The position numbers and the translations under genes are program-made. The notes below the pieces were generated by a model. That model was not told the origin of the DNA. It saw nothing but the letters and a program-made list of their open reading frames with translations, and made no database searches. A stretch of 64,000 nucleotides of DNA from Flavobacterium sp. ALJ2. GTDB lineage: Bacteria; Bacteroidota; Bacteroidia; Flavobacteriales; Flavobacteriaceae. This document shows, in pieces, positions 63,137 to 64,000 of this stretch; position 1 is the stretch's first letter, and each line of letters starts with the position of its first letter. Location of the stretch: the NCBI RefSeq assembly GCF_015594725.1, contig NZ_JADNRC010000003.1, positions 242,089 to 306,088 of the forward strand, in the 5' to 3' direction.

Positions 63137-63840
63137 TATTTAAATGCATTATTGTCGATGATGAACCACCAGCAACTCGTATTTTAAAAAACTATATTGA
63201 AAAAGTATTTTTCCTCGAAGAAATAGGTGTTTTTAATGATTCCTTAAAAGCTTTAGAGTTCCTAAATTTAAATAAGGTTGATGTAATATTTTTAGATATA
63301 CAAATGCCTCAACTCACAGGATTACAACTTTCCCGAATCATTTCCAAAGATGTTAGAATCATTTTTACAACCGCTTACCCTGATTTTGCATTAGAAGGCT
63401 ACGAACTAAATGCAGTAGATTATTTATTAAAACCAATTGCTTTTGAACGTTTTTATCAAGCTGTATCAAAATTAAATTCAGATTACAAAACGGAACATAC
63501 AAACACTAATACTGCATCTCAATTTGTATTTATAAAAACTGATGGAAAAAACAAATTTAAAAAGATACTTTTAAATGATATACTTTACTTAGAAAGCCTG
63601 CAAAATTATGTTTGTATTCATACAGCAAAACAACAAATTATAACACATTCCTCTTTAAAAAACATAATTGAATCTTTACCCCAAAATGATTTCATTCAAA
63701 TTCATAAATCGTACGTAGTAGCTTTTAAACAAATTGAATCTACCGACAGCTTATCTGTTTTTGTTAACACTAAAGAATTACCTATTGGAGCCACTTTTAA
63801 AGATGCTTTTTTTGAGCGAATTGATAAAAATAAAATATAA
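63133..63840 (+). CDS. LytTR-family response regulator
   Basis: This 235-residue regulator has a receiver (1-120) with acidic Asp9-Asp10, phospho-acceptor Asp55 in VIFLDIQMPQLTG and Lys100 in YLLKPI. The C-terminal LytTR DNA-binding domain (about 135-235) shows FIKTDGKNKFKKILLNDILYLESLQNYVCIHT, the SLKNIIESLPQNDFIQIHKSYVV region and the end LPIGATFKDAFFERI (each cited as landmarks). It overlaps the kinase gene by four bases and receives phosphate from it. Target promoters are not visible in the window. Confidence 0.94.
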   Translation: MIFKCIIVDDEPPATRILKNYIEKVFFLEEIGVFNDSLKALEFLNLNKVDVIFLDIQMPQLTGLQLSRIISKDVRIIFTTAYPDFALEGYELNAVDYLLKPIAFERFYQAVSKLNSDYKTEHTNTNTASQFVFIKTDGKNKFKKILLNDILYLESLQNYVCIHTAKQQIITHSSLKNIIESLPQNDFIQIHKSYVVAFKQIESTDSLSVFVNTKELPIGATFKDAFFERIDKNKI

Positions 63841-64000
63841 GCAATCACAACAAATATAGATATTGCCTATTTTAAATCTAAATTTAGAAGAGTAAGAAAT
63901 ATAGAATTCTTTCTTTTTAGGTTAACTACTATTTATGCTTAAATTTGGGTCAAGCACAAAAGTTGGGGAGGAAATGTCAAAATAAAATTAGAAATTTGCA

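Noticed and set aside
63940..63947. TAAATTTG box at the right edge
   Set aside because: No gene start can be seen in the last 50 bases, so the box cannot be tied to anything.

Overview
The window is a stretch of AT-rich bacterial chromosome from the Bacteroidota, and it fits the genus Flavobacterium best. The evidence is the promoter type (TAnnTTTG -7 boxes, several with a TTG about 19-20 bp upstream), the archaeal-type ProS, the long 314-residue NusB, monomeric NADP isocitrate dehydrogenase, a cyclophilin-FKBP fusion, a PafA-type phosphatase, a TonB receptor with a carboxypeptidase-like N-terminal domain, and a PUR-family DNA/RNA-binding protein. Most of it is housekeeping sequence. I see no rRNA, CRISPR array, transposase, integrase or prophage gene.

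Layout. Bases 1-2.6 kb hold the 5' end of typA and a PAS sensor kinase with its single-domain response regulator. 2.6-5.0 kb holds rpsT, three tRNA-Glu genes and proS, all leftward. 5.0-10.8 kb runs rightward with envelope proteins, rimO and a lipoprotein amidase. 10.9-15.4 kb is leftward: a porin, an 800-bp A-rich gap, then yajC, nusB and leucine dehydrogenase. 15.6-21.4 kb has an ABC exporter, a PUR-family protein, two hydrolases, CsaA, a thioredoxin-like protein and a GreA/GreB-fold protein.

21.4-30.4 kb is the most accessory part. All its genes run leftward. It holds a decayed cytochrome c lipoprotein gene, the fused prolyl isomerase, an MFS transporter, a sugar isomerase-like protein, a cupin, a decayed flavin reductase, an Asp/Glu racemase, a class D beta-lactamase and small unknowns.

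30.7-46.8 kb is mostly rightward: trmD, rplS, icd, a TonB receptor/DUF4249/GyrI-like operon, a RidA-like protein, thiamine pyrophosphokinase, rlmF, uvrB, a dipeptide epimerase and pafA. 46.9-51.5 kb is leftward, with unknown lipoproteins, a repeat-rich decayed stretch, a WG-repeat protein and a SUKH/HEAT-like protein. 51.8-59.4 kb has lysA and gltD-gltB, so glutamate synthesis, leucine dehydrogenase and lysine synthesis form the amino-acid theme. 59.8-63.8 kb has sucC, a DUF5694 protein and a LytS/LytTR pair.

I found no complete new multi-gene system. The best unexplained signals are non-coding or decayed: a dispersed ~76-nt element present twice with a hairpin whose arms co-vary; nested inverted repeats at 39.06-39.18 kb; REP-like hairpins in the 48.7-49.5 and 51.5-51.8 kb gaps; and three decayed genes (a haem-less cytochrome c remnant, a twice-frameshifted flavin reductase and a lipoprotein remnant with a duplicated segment). 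Many start codons were reset downstream of the longest possible frame, and for rlmF, sucC and lysA a promoter box inside the longer frame decides the choice.
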